From: Oscillospiraceae bacterium
GTDB lineage: Bacteria; Bacillota; Clostridia; Oscillospirales; Ruminococcaceae
DNA: 64,000 nt
NCBI GenBank assembly: GCA_017399765.1
Contig: JAFQBH010000028.1
Coordinates: 1 to 64,000 of the forward strand
Reading direction: 5' to 3'
Below the pieces are notes generated by a model, which was given only the letters and a program-made list of their open reading frames with translations, made no database searches and was not told where the DNA came from. The position numbers and the translations under genes are program-made. Positions 9,388 through 16,838 of the stretch are shown piece by piece (the first letter of the stretch is position 1; each line of letters begins with the position of its first letter).

Positions 9388-11454
9388 TCACTTTTTATAT
9401 CTTCCGTTTTCGGTGTACTCAAGCGAAAAGCCATAAAGGCCAAACGCTCTGTCAATATCATCACAAACAATTCTGAAACCTGCTTTGTCAAATTTCCTTA
9501 TTTTTGTCTTAAGCGTTACTGTTCTCGGCAAAGTGTTGCCGTTCCATTTAAATCCGGCCCAGTTCACCGAACTCCACGCAAAATAAGAAATTTTGTCCGT
9601 CCATTCTTTAAGAACGTTCCAACCCCCGCCAAGTTTATATTCAAGCCGCACATTATTCTGAGCATACGGCGCAAGTTCCAGCGCAACCGCACGAATGTTT
9701 TTATTTTTCCAGAAAGTGTCACCCGAAAAATCCGGAACAGTCCAATAAGCCTCAATCGGTTTTCCCTCTCCTTTGCAATAATCCTCATAACTTGCGGCCG
9801 CTTCTTTATCATCTGCAAAAAAGCATATATTTCCTTCTTCGTCCCCGAAAAAAAGCCTGCCGTCCTGTTCCCAAAGAACTCTTGCATTTATTCCAGTCCA
9901 AAGGTAACATTCATACTGAAAACTCGAAAGCGGTTCTCCCCTTTGGTAACTTCTCTGACTGGTATCAAGAAGCCAAAGTTTTCCACCTGCAGAAATAACA
10001 TAAAACTGTTTCCATTTTGTGCAAAAAGCTCCGCCAAGATCTTCTCTGCAAAGAAATTTATTTATAAAATAACTTCTGTTCTGTGTATATTTTTCTCCGC
10101 TTATATCCGCTGTGGTAATTGCATAAACTCCCCGGTTCGTAAGGAAAAGCTGTTCCTTGTCAATAAAAACAAAACCATTCGGACAAATCGCCGCCTCTCC
10201 CTGAAGATGTCTCTCAATCGGGAACGAAACATTGCCTTCTTCATCAACGACCGAACTTCGTATAATAACGCTTCTTCCGTCTTTCGGTTTTGAAATATAA
10301 GTGCCAAGAGTGTTTTCGATAACCGAATAACCCAGAATCTCGCTTCCTTCTCCGCAAAGTTCCGAATAATAAATATCCGGCCAATATGTTGGGTCACCCG
10401 CCGCACACCAAAAATCCTTTCCCGGTTCTTCCGGGTTTCCGCAAAGAAAAATTCTGGTCGAAGTACCGCCCGTATCAAAAGTAATGCTTCTCATGCATTT
10501 GTTAATCCGGTTTTTATACCCTTCAAAATATTTCGAAGCTTCGATAACAAGATTATCCGTTCCCACTACCGGCGTTTTCGTAACAGATTCAAAGAAAACA
10601 ATTTTTCCGTTTTCTCTGTCAACGGTAAAATCCTTTCCTTCCGTTTTTTCTTCCATTTCTCCGCTTTCGTTCATAATCCAGACCCGCACATTTCCTTCCG
10701 AAAGATTTTTCTGTGAAAGAGTAAACTTTTTCTCTGTCCCTGTGTCACAAAGAAAACTTTCTTTCCATTTTGATGAAATAAGATTAAACTCTTCTTTTTT
10801 TACTCCGCCCGGTTCCCTTTTGAAAAGTCCTTTTATGGTAATCTTTTCCCCGTCTTCCGGCGCAATTTCAAAAACGATCTTATCTTCCGAAAGTTTTGCC
10901 TCTTTTAAAGTTCCCGCGCTTACAACCGAAATAATTTCCTCCGGAACCTCTTCAAGAACAAATTCCACACTTACGCCATCGCCTTTGATAACGATTTCTC
11001 TTTCCGCTTCGTCTGCATTTTTTGAAATAATCACCGTTGGAATATACGCTTCATCGCAAAGCGGCCACACGTTTGTTCCGTCGCATACCAGCGCTTCAGA
11101 TCCGTCAAAAATATACAGCCTGTTTCCGACGATCTGTCCCGTCGAAAGCGAATCCGCCATTCCTTCCCAAACTTTTTTTCCGTCTGCGAAAAGACTTTTC
11201 CCTGCGTGAACAACAAGGTGTTTCCCCAAAACAAAGGCGCCGTTGATCCTTTCTCCGCAATTTTCAAAAAGTGAAAAACCCGTACGTTTAATTGGGTTCC
11301 CCTTTGAATCGGGCATCATGTTCGGGGCGTCCGGGCTTCTTTTTTTGTCTATATCCGCCGGTGCGGAAGAAAGATCTATTCCCGCAAAAGAAGTTATTTC
11401 AAGAATTTTTGTGGAAATTTCCGGAAGTTTTTTTAAATCAAGCTGCTCCGGCAT
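9388..11454 (-). CDS. Tail tubular protein B-like / tail hub protein, 688 aa
   Basis: The N-terminal signature FAGIDLSSAPADIDKKRSPD, followed by APNMMPDSKGNPIKRTGF, is characteristic of the large tail or nozzle proteins of short-tailed phages (related to T7 gp12 and P22 gp10), in which a beta-propeller forms the nozzle. The rest is beta-rich with several aspartate-turn blades. This protein is the main reason for calling the phage podovirus-like. It is preceded by a small virion gene and followed by fibre genes. Confidence 0.6.
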   Translation of the reverse strand: MPEQLDLKKLPEISTKILEITSFAGIDLSSAPADIDKKRSPDAPNMMPDSKGNPIKRTGFSLFENCGERINGAFVLGKHLVVHAGKSLFADGKKVWEGMADSLSTGQIVGNRLYIFDGSEALVCDGTNVWPLCDEAYIPTVIISKNADEAEREIVIKGDGVSVEFVLEEVPEEIISVVSAGTLKEAKLSEDKIVFEIAPEDGEKITIKGLFKREPGGVKKEEFNLISSKWKESFLCDTGTEKKFTLSQKNLSEGNVRVWIMNESGEMEEKTEGKDFTVDRENGKIVFFESVTKTPVVGTDNLVIEASKYFEGYKNRINKCMRSITFDTGGTSTRIFLCGNPEEPGKDFWCAAGDPTYWPDIYYSELCGEGSEILGYSVIENTLGTYISKPKDGRSVIIRSSVVDEEGNVSFPIERHLQGEAAICPNGFVFIDKEQLFLTNRGVYAITTADISGEKYTQNRSYFINKFLCREDLGGAFCTKWKQFYVISAGGKLWLLDTSQRSYQRGEPLSSFQYECYLWTGINARVLWEQDGRLFFGDEEGNICFFADDKEAAASYEDYCKGEGKPIEAYWTVPDFSGDTFWKNKNIRAVALELAPYAQNNVRLEYKLGGGWNVLKEWTDKISYFAWSSVNWAGFKWNGNTLPRTVTLKTKIRKFDKAGFRIVCDDIDRAFGLYGFSLEYTENGRYKK

Positions 11455-11466
11455 ATTTTTTCCTCC

Positions 11467-11997
11467 TTACAATCCAAGATAACCAAGCTCTTTTTTGCGG
11501 TCAAATTCTTCCTCCATTTTCGCAAGGGAAAGAAGATATTCAAGCCATTGTTCGTTATACTTGTTTTCACTTTCCGCAATCTGTGCGCTGTTTTCCGCTG
11601 AAATTTCTCCAAGTTCATTAATAAATCCGTCCCGGATTTCATTTCTGTTCCCCTGATATTCTGCTCTGAGATTTGCAAGCGTGCTTTCCGAAGCCCCTCC
11701 GTTAATTCCTGCTGCCGCCATCTGTTCCGGAAGCGCCGCTTCCGCACGCTGCTGAAGAATCCAGTTCTCCCTAAGGGCCTCGTCTCTTTCCTGCCTGAGT
11801 TTCTGCGCTTTGCTTTCAAATTCAGCTTTCGCTTTCTGCAAATATTTTTTTCTTAAATCTTCAATCGCCGTTTCCGCATCCTGATGAGCTTGTGAAGGTT
11901 CTTTGTCCTGCTCTGGCTGGTTGCTGTTTCCGCCGGAATTTCCCGGCCAAAAAAGATCACTCCATCCAAGGCTTCCGTAATAATTTGTTCTCGCCAT
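11467..11997 (-). CDS. Phage virion protein, coiled-coil, 176 aa
   Basis: The ATG at 11997 was chosen because GGAAAGGAG lies 8 bases upstream; a frame open to 12066 would start without such a site. The first ~35 residues include a SLGWSDLFWPGNSGG segment, then a long Q/E/A-rich coiled coil (about residues 40-165) with a KLRQERDEALRENWILQQ stretch. It lies between capsid and tail genes, so a neck or internal scaffold role is likely. Function not established. Confidence 0.5.
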   Translation of the reverse strand: MARTNYYGSLGWSDLFWPGNSGGNSNQPEQDKEPSQAHQDAETAIEDLRKKYLQKAKAEFESKAQKLRQERDEALRENWILQQRAEAALPEQMAAAGINGGASESTLANLRAEYQGNRNEIRDGFINELGEISAENSAQIAESENKYNEQWLEYLLSLAKMEEEFDRKKELGYLGL

Positions 11998-12062
11998 CAA
12001 ATTTTCTCCTTTCCCAAAAAATCCGGCTTTCCGGCGGGAAATATCCCGCCGGAAAAACTTTC

Positions 12063-13142
12063 TCAAGCAACGGTTCTTTCTTCGTCAACCGCAACCTCGG
12101 AAGTAAAAAGTTCCTCACTGAAAGCAACTGCTTTCGCTGTATGTTTGCCTTCGGAAAGAACAATGCTTCCGCCGCTGGTGGTTTCAACAGCTGTTTCGCT
12201 GAATCTCGGGTCGGTTCCGTCGGTGGTAACGCGAATCTTGTTCGCATTTTCAGAAGTAACAACAAGATTATTTCCGGAAAGAGTAAAAATCGGTTTTTCC
12301 TGAACTTTTTCGCCTTCAACCGCCGCGTAAACACCGTCACATTTTGCACCGATTACAAACGCATCATAAATAAAGCGGCCTTCAATAAGCGCACCGTTAA
12401 TTCCCGCGGGATTTTCTTTGATAAAGTAATCCTGTACCTTTTTCGGCTGAAGAACGGAATTTCTGTAAACAATAAGGAAATATGCCTTGTTTTCGCCTTT
12501 CATAAGATAATCGTCCGGAACGGTTACAACCTGCGCACCCATAAAGGTACCCACCGCGCCTTTAACAAGTGCTTCTTTTGCAAGAGCTTCAACTCCAATG
12601 AACTGTTTGGAAAGGCGAAGCATTCCAAACCAGCTCCAGCCGATAAAAATAAATCTTCCCTCTGCGGGAACTTTTTTGTTGCCCATCTTTACCATTCCGT
12701 CAGAAATCATTTTGACAATGTTTTCTTCGTTGGGCGCTTCGGCAATGGGTTCAACAGTACCCGCATAATCAATAAACTTACGAAGAGCATATTTATCCAT
12801 TTCGGGAATAGCCTGCTCGCTCATTTCGATATTAAGAATTTTAGAAGCTTCTTTTGCGCCCATCTGCTCAGCGTTGTTGCCCTTGTCAACGGTAATGGAA
12901 AAAGAACGATCCCTTTCAACAATCATATCCTGAACGGTATCCTGCGCTTCCTTCGGTTCACCGTAACGGTTGGTGCCGCTGCGTTTGTAGTCATTAAGCT
13001 CCTGAGAAACTGCGGTGTAAACTTTAAGATTCTTTACACCGGTAAATTCATAGTCCTTGCAGGCGATTCCGTCAACATAAGATTTCTGTGTAAAAGCCTG
13101 CGCAAGTTCTTTTGCATATTTGCTTGCAAGATTAACTGCCAT
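12063..13142 (-). CDS. Major capsid protein with C-terminal Ig/chitobiase-like domain
   Basis: A 359-residue protein just downstream of the scaffold gene. The N-terminal ~280 residues show the pattern of Firmicutes phage coat proteins (KYAKELAQAFTQKSYVDGI start, then FSITVDKGNNAEQMG in the P-loop/E-loop region and a SIGPAGINGAL-like C-terminal part). The last ~75 residues form a separate module with VTTDGTDPRFSE, the motif of CHB_HEX_C/Fn3-like beta-sandwiches. That suggests an inbuilt surface-decoration domain. High gene order conservation with scaffold and terminase supports the call. Confidence 0.75.
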   Translation of the reverse strand: MAVNLASKYAKELAQAFTQKSYVDGIACKDYEFTGVKNLKVYTAVSQELNDYKRSGTNRYGEPKEAQDTVQDMIVERDRSFSITVDKGNNAEQMGAKEASKILNIEMSEQAIPEMDKYALRKFIDYAGTVEPIAEAPNEENIVKMISDGMVKMGNKKVPAEGRFIFIGWSWFGMLRLSKQFIGVEALAKEALVKGAVGTFMGAQVVTVPDDYLMKGENKAYFLIVYRNSVLQPKKVQDYFIKENPAGINGALIEGRFIYDAFVIGAKCDGVYAAVEGEKVQEKPIFTLSGNNLVVTSENANKIRVTTDGTDPRFSETAVETTSGGSIVLSEGKHTAKAVAFSEELFTSEVAVDEERTVA

Positions 13143-13163
13143 AATTTAAAAATCTCCTTTTTA

Positions 13164-13952
13164 TCAATATTCTTTAAAAAGTCCCTCTGCAAATTCGTCA
13201 GCACCAAAGATCCCCGCCGCCGAAGTAGCTGAACCCGTGCTGTGCTCTTTTGCATAAATTTTCTGGTTTTCCTTGATCTGCTCATTTTTAAACTTCTCAA
13301 TCTCCGCCAGAAGTTTTTCATTTTCTTTGAAAAGGCGGTTCTTTTCAAACGCCGCCTCAAGGGGAATTCCCCCTTCCCATTCTTCCACAACACTGCCGGC
13401 AAGTCTTTCAATTCCTTCGCCGGAATGTTTTGCAAGAAATTCCTCAAGTTCCGAAAGCATCGCTTCACTTGCATCTTCTTCCGGAACAAAATTTTCAGCT
13501 CTGTTTTTTTCAAAACGAAAATCCGCAAGTTCCCTCGCTGTTTCCCTGTTCATTCCCGGGTTTTCTTCCATAATCTCAGCAACGGCTTTTTCAACAGTTG
13601 CCCTTTCAAGCGCCCAAAGAATTTCCTCTTTCATTTCATCTTTGGAAATCCCTCTGAGCTTCGCAAGCTTTTCAAAAACCTCCGTGTCTTTCTTCGCTTC
13701 TCCAAACTTTTCTGAAAGTTCATCAAACTCTTTCCCTTTTTGCAAAATTTCAAAAATCTCTTCCGGCTTTTTTCCAAGCGACTTTGCAAAAGCCTCAACG
13801 GCTTCGTTAAACGCCTTTTCTTTTGCGTGCTCGCCGTTTTCGGTTTCGTGCTCAAAATCCTCACCGCCGTGCTCAAATTCTTCTTCCGCAAAAAAGATTT
13901 CTTCCTGTTCCTTTTCCTCAAAATCGGTTTCTTTAAATGGTCTTTTTTTCAT
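13164..13952 (-). CDS. Capsid scaffold protein
   Basis: A 262-residue, strongly charged, Glu/Lys-rich and mostly helical protein placed directly between terL and the major capsid gene, the normal place of a scaffold. It is predicted to be a coiled coil over most of its length with a basic C-terminal tail, which in scaffolds binds the coat protein. No protease motif is seen. The ribosome binding site AAAGGAG precedes the ATG. Confidence 0.7.
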   Translation of the reverse strand: MKKRPFKETDFEEKEQEEIFFAEEEFEHGGEDFEHETENGEHAKEKAFNEAVEAFAKSLGKKPEEIFEILQKGKEFDELSEKFGEAKKDTEVFEKLAKLRGISKDEMKEEILWALERATVEKAVAEIMEENPGMNRETARELADFRFEKNRAENFVPEEDASEAMLSELEEFLAKHSGEGIERLAGSVVEEWEGGIPLEAAFEKNRLFKENEKLLAEIEKFKNEQIKENQKIYAKEHSTGSATSAAGIFGADEFAEGLFKEY

Positions 13953-13964
13953 CCGTTTCTCCTT

Positions 13965-15299
13965 TCACATCCCATACATAAGAATATTTTCCAGCTCTTC
14001 ATCGAACGTATGTTCTTCATTTTCTTCAATTTCGGACCTTTCCATTGGTCTCGCCGCTGCCCAATAACGCAGCGCATCTGCCGCATGGGTATATTCATGC
14101 ACTTTGTCACCAATATCATTCGGATTCTTACTGTCAAACACAAGCGCAGGAAGAGTACGGATAACTTCTGTACAGCTTGAAAAAATCCTCAGTTTTGGTT
14201 TTAATTCGCCAAACTCATCTCTTCTCGGGTGAAGCCATTCTTTAAGGCAATACCAACCCTGAACCCTGTCGTTGCTTGCCTTAAAAAGCGGAATACCTTT
14301 TTCAAGAAAAATTTCCGCTACGCTCTTACCGGTATCCTGACGTCTGTTCCACATATCCGGCGGAGCAATATAAATCTCCGGAAAATCGTTTCCCTGTGTT
14401 TCAATAATGGCTTTTGCCGCCTCGCTTATGATAAGCCCGCTTTTGTAAATTTCTCTGTAAACAAACGCATTTCCGAAATTATCCACCGCAATCCAATATC
14501 CTGCCAACATGTCAAGTCCGTAATCCATAGCAAAATATCTCCGCCATTCCTTAGGAATTTCAAATGGCTCACAAACGTGAAGTTCCCTTCGCCATTCTGA
14601 AAAATATTGCCCTTCATTTACGTCCCAATCACCGTTTAAAAGCTGTTTTCTGTCCTTTTCCGAAAGATTTTTCAGCCTTTTTACGTAATCCGGATCGTTC
14701 TTCATAAGCGCCTTGTTTTCAAAAACCGTTGCCGGAATAAAAAGCCTTTTTCCGTCACCGATTTTATGGATTTTTCCCGGTTCGCCGATGTCAATAAATC
14801 TGGATTTTACCCATGAATGTCCGATTCCGCCCGGGTTTGTGGAACTTTTCATCGCCCTCGGAAAATCCGAAACGCCTCTTAGCCTTGACATAAGATAAAG
14901 ATACATCTGTTCGGTAAAATGGGTCAGCTCGTCAAAACGTATAACGTCATATTCCGCCGACTGGTACCTATAAACGTCCGTTTCGCTGTCGCAATATCCG
15001 AAATCTATTACGGAATCGTTTATGAAAGTTCCGGTATGCTTCGATTCGGAATATTTATAAATTTCCTTCGGAAAAAGTTCAAGCGAAACGCGAACAAGGC
15101 TTTTTTCAAGTTCCGGAAGGGTCCTTCGCAAAATAAGCTGCTTGCTTTTCGGATATTTCATGGCATAAACAAGCGCATCGCAAAGCTGTCCGTAACTTTT
15201 TCCTCCTCCTGCCGCACCGCCATAAAGAACTTCGTCCGCTTTTCCGGTGGAATCCAAAAACTCCTTCTGCTTCGGAAAAAGCTTTATCTCAGTCCTCAT
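13965..15299 (-). CDS. terL: Terminase large subunit (packaging ATPase/nuclease)
   Basis: A 444-residue motor protein that translocates and cuts phage DNA. The Walker A motif GGAAGGGKS is at residues 27-35. The Walker B acid pair lies in VIRFDELTHF at about residues 119-128, with D123 and E124. The coupling motif STNPGG follows. The C-terminal nuclease half has the AMDYG acidic motif and a late THAADALRYW motif whose Asp is a metal ligand. It overlaps terS by 11 bases, so both are coupled. Confidence 0.92.
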   Translation of the reverse strand: MRTEIKLFPKQKEFLDSTGKADEVLYGGAAGGGKSYGQLCDALVYAMKYPKSKQLILRRTLPELEKSLVRVSLELFPKEIYKYSESKHTGTFINDSVIDFGYCDSETDVYRYQSAEYDVIRFDELTHFTEQMYLYLMSRLRGVSDFPRAMKSSTNPGGIGHSWVKSRFIDIGEPGKIHKIGDGKRLFIPATVFENKALMKNDPDYVKRLKNLSEKDRKQLLNGDWDVNEGQYFSEWRRELHVCEPFEIPKEWRRYFAMDYGLDMLAGYWIAVDNFGNAFVYREIYKSGLIISEAAKAIIETQGNDFPEIYIAPPDMWNRRQDTGKSVAEIFLEKGIPLFKASNDRVQGWYCLKEWLHPRRDEFGELKPKLRIFSSCTEVIRTLPALVFDSKNPNDIGDKVHEYTHAADALRYWAAARPMERSEIEENEEHTFDEELENILMYGM

Positions 15300-15738
15300 C
15301 AGAATCCACCTTTACGATAATTTCAAAGCTGTCTTTCTTTTGGCTTTTTTCGGCCTCTTTTTCCGAAAGCATTCCGCCAAGCTTTGCAATAAATTCAAGA
15401 CATTTCATCGCAATTTTGTCGTCGAACTGATATTCGCCCGTTTCAACGTATTCCTTCAGCTCTTTGTCCCAAACCGTGACCGGCTTTGCCTGGACCGCCC
15501 TTTCATACATCTCCCAAAGCTCCCTGAGCACCCGGTTTTTGTTATCAAGAAGGCTGTTTTTAATAAATTTTTCCTGGTGCTCAAGAATCCTTTCAAGAAC
15601 GTCCTCCCGCTTTAAAAGCTGATAACTGTAAGCCCTTGCGCTTGTTTTGGAATATCCCGCGCGCAAAGCCGCCCTTATGGGGTTATAATCAACAATATAT
15701 TCCTCACAAAAACGCTCCATCTTTCCGCCAAGCGCCAA
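15289..15738 (-). CDS. terS: Terminase small subunit
   Basis: A 149-residue protein of the Terminase_2 type: the N-terminal helix-turn-helix stretch ERFCEEYIVDYNPIRAALRA, followed by GYSKTSARAYSYQLLKRED, is diagnostic. It recognises the packaging site and loads TerL. The most likely start is a TTG at 15738 with GGGAGG 8 bases upstream; a downstream ATG at 15720 is the alternative. It is the first gene of the operon read from the repressor-controlled promoter at 16054-16082. Confidence 0.85.
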   Translation of the reverse strand: MALGGKMERFCEEYIVDYNPIRAALRAGYSKTSARAYSYQLLKREDVLERILEHQEKFIKNSLLDNKNRVLRELWEMYERAVQAKPVTVWDKELKEYVETGEYQFDDKIAMKCLEFIAKLGGMLSEKEAEKSQKKDSFEIIVKVDSDED

Positions 15739-15808
15739 AGTTTCCGCCTCCCTTTCTTCCTAAATTTCTTTTTTCAAAAAAACGCTTCCCTTCCGCCGCC
15801 GCATTTTT

Positions 15809-15823
15809 AACACAATATGTGTT
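15809..15823. promoter_or_regulatory. Candidate repressor operator O4
   Basis: AACACAATATGTGTT, six-base arms around three bases. It lies in the leader of the structural operon, about 70 bases before terS. Confidence 0.55.
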
Positions 15824-16034
15824 ATTTATAATTGTGAATACCTCTCCAAAAAATGCTTCAATAATTATGAACAAAAGCTGTCCCTGCCTGAACCATCCGC
15901 AATCCTGCGCGAAAAAAGCCCTTTTCTGTAAAATGCATCCATATTCCGCCCTTTCAAAAATACAGAAACTCAGTCGGCCCTGTTTTTATCTTTGCCTGGT
16001 TCTGCTTCCCAAAAAAGCGTTTCAAAACAAACAA

Positions 16035-16045
16035 CACATTTTGTG
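16035..16045. promoter_or_regulatory. Candidate repressor operator O3
   Basis: CACATTTTGTG, a CACA-N3-TGTG dyad just downstream of the -10 box of the leftward promoter, where binding would block transcription of the structural genes. Confidence 0.55.
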
Positions 16046-16053
16046 CAATTCGT

Positions 16054-16082
16054 ACTATAGCACGGTTTCTGTTGTTTGTCAA
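16054..16082 (-). promoter_or_regulatory. Promoter of the phage structural operon
   Basis: On the minus strand, TTGACA (16077-16082) and TATAGT (16054-16059) are separated by exactly 17 bases. It is flanked on both sides by CACA-N3-TGTG dyads and reads toward terS. Confidence 0.7.
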
Positions 16083-16093
16083 CACATTATGTG
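16083..16093. promoter_or_regulatory. Candidate repressor operator O2
   Basis: CACATTATGTG lies between the two divergent promoters, directly abutting the -35 of the leftward promoter. Confidence 0.6.
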
Positions 16094-16113
16094 GTATATT
16101 TTCGCACCAACAC

Positions 16114-16142
16114 TTGACTTTATGCACGTTTTGTGGTACTAT
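16114..16142 (+). promoter_or_regulatory. Promoter of the repressor gene
   Basis: TTGACT (16114-16119) and TACTAT (16137-16142) are 17 bases apart. Operator O1 sits inside the spacer, which predicts autorepression. Confidence 0.65.
16125..16135. promoter_or_regulatory. Candidate repressor operator O1
   Basis: CACGTTTTGTG, a slightly degenerate form of the same dyad, is in the spacer of the repressor promoter. Confidence 0.5.
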
Positions 16143-16176
16143 AACTGCAACAACATCACAAAAAGGAGTTTTATAA

Positions 16177-16800
16177 ATGTCCCACTTCAGCACTGTTTTC
16201 AAAAATCTTCGTAAGGATAACAACCTCACTCAGGCAGAACTTGGAAAAAAACTCGGCATTGCTCCAAGCACTGTCGGAATGTATGAACGTGCCCAAAGGG
16301 AACCGGATTTTGAAACTCTTGAAAAAATATCAAATTGTTTTTCCGTAAATATGAACACCCTCCTCGGAAAGGAAGATGCCTTTGATGAAAACAAAAATTC
16401 AATCATCGGCATAAAAATTCCCGTTCTCGGAAAAGTTGCCGCAGGAATCCCCATAACCGCTGTCGAAAATATCCTCGATTACGAAGATATCTCTTCCGAA
16501 ATGGCAGCCTCCGGCGATTATGTTGCACTCAAAATCCAGGGCAGCAGCATGGAACCGAGAATGTATGATGGCGACGTTGTAATCGTTCGCGTCCAGAGCA
16601 CCGTTGAACACGGCGAAGTCGCCGTTGTTATGGTCGATGGAAGCGAAGCCACCGTTAAAAAAGTCCAGTTTTTGAGCAACGGAATACTTCTCCAGCCTTT
16701 CAACCCTTCCTATGAACCGATTTTTTATTCTAAAGAAGATGTTGAAAATCTTCCGGTAAGGATCTTCGGAAAAGTTGTTGAATGCCGCCAGAAATATTGA
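16177..16800 (+). CDS. LexA/CI-type phage repressor (XRE HTH plus S24 peptidase)
   Basis: A 207-residue repressor. Residues 5-60 form an XRE helix-turn-helix (TQAELGKKLGIAPSTVGMYE). Residues ~80-205 are an S24 autoprotease: the cleavage site is Ala89-Gly90 (VAAGIP), the nucleophile Ser124 is in QGSSMEPRM and the general base Lys161 follows ATV. All are intact, so RecA-stimulated self-cleavage after DNA damage is expected. AAGGAG lies 8 bases before the ATG. It is divergent from the structural operon and shares the control region with it, which suggests it silences packaging and virion genes directly. Confidence 0.88.
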   Translation: MSHFSTVFKNLRKDNNLTQAELGKKLGIAPSTVGMYERAQREPDFETLEKISNCFSVNMNTLLGKEDAFDENKNSIIGIKIPVLGKVAAGIPITAVENILDYEDISSEMAASGDYVALKIQGSSMEPRMYDGDVVIVRVQSTVEHGEVAVVMVDGSEATVKKVQFLSNGILLQPFNPSYEPIFYSKEDVENLPVRIFGKVVECRQKY

Positions 16801-16807
16801 TATATAA

Positions 16808-16832
16808 AAAAGCACGCCAGCGGCGTGCTTTT
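16808..16832. terminator. Bidirectional terminator after repressor and cyuA-like gene
   Basis: Stem AAAAGCACGCC/GGCGTGCTTTT with a 3-base loop and T-runs on both sides. It ends the repressor transcript (+) and the cysteine desulfidase transcript (-), and marks the prophage-host border. Confidence 0.8.
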
Positions 16833-16838
16833 CTTTTT

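Larger units (their letters stand above)
15739..16176. promoter_or_regulatory. Prophage control region (divergent promoters and operators)
   Basis: The 438 bases between terS and the repressor hold two well-spaced sigma-70-type promoters pointing away from each other and four CACA-N3-TGTG-type dyads. The leftward transcript has a long (about 300-base) leader before terS that carries no convincing gene. Confidence 0.7.
1..16832. mobile_element. Prophage or domesticated phage, right part (left end outside window)
   Basis: A continuous run of phage structural genes on the minus strand (terS to an internal-virion-like gene) faces a LexA/CI-type repressor on the plus strand. The right limit is set by the repressor terminator at 16808-16832, because a host cysteine desulfidase gene follows at once. 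The left end is outside the window, so integrase, lysis and replication genes may lie there. Tail genes resemble short-tailed phages: there is a tubular-tail-B-like protein and no tape measure or tail-tube gene. Codon use is close to that of the host genes to the right, which suggests long residence (inference). Confidence 0.85.

Noticed and set aside
8764..13232. Long plus-strand frames across the phage tail and capsid genes
   Set aside because: Antisense shadows of supported phage genes; no ribosome binding sites or family patterns.
15865..15942. 25-codon minus-strand frame in the leader of the phage operon
   Set aside because: Its ribosome binding site is weak and too near, and no family pattern is visible; kept only as a note.
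15867..16214. Plus-strand frame with Cys-rich CPCLNHPQSC pattern in the prophage control region
   Set aside because: No ribosome binding site and it runs through both promoters and three of the operators; more likely chance.
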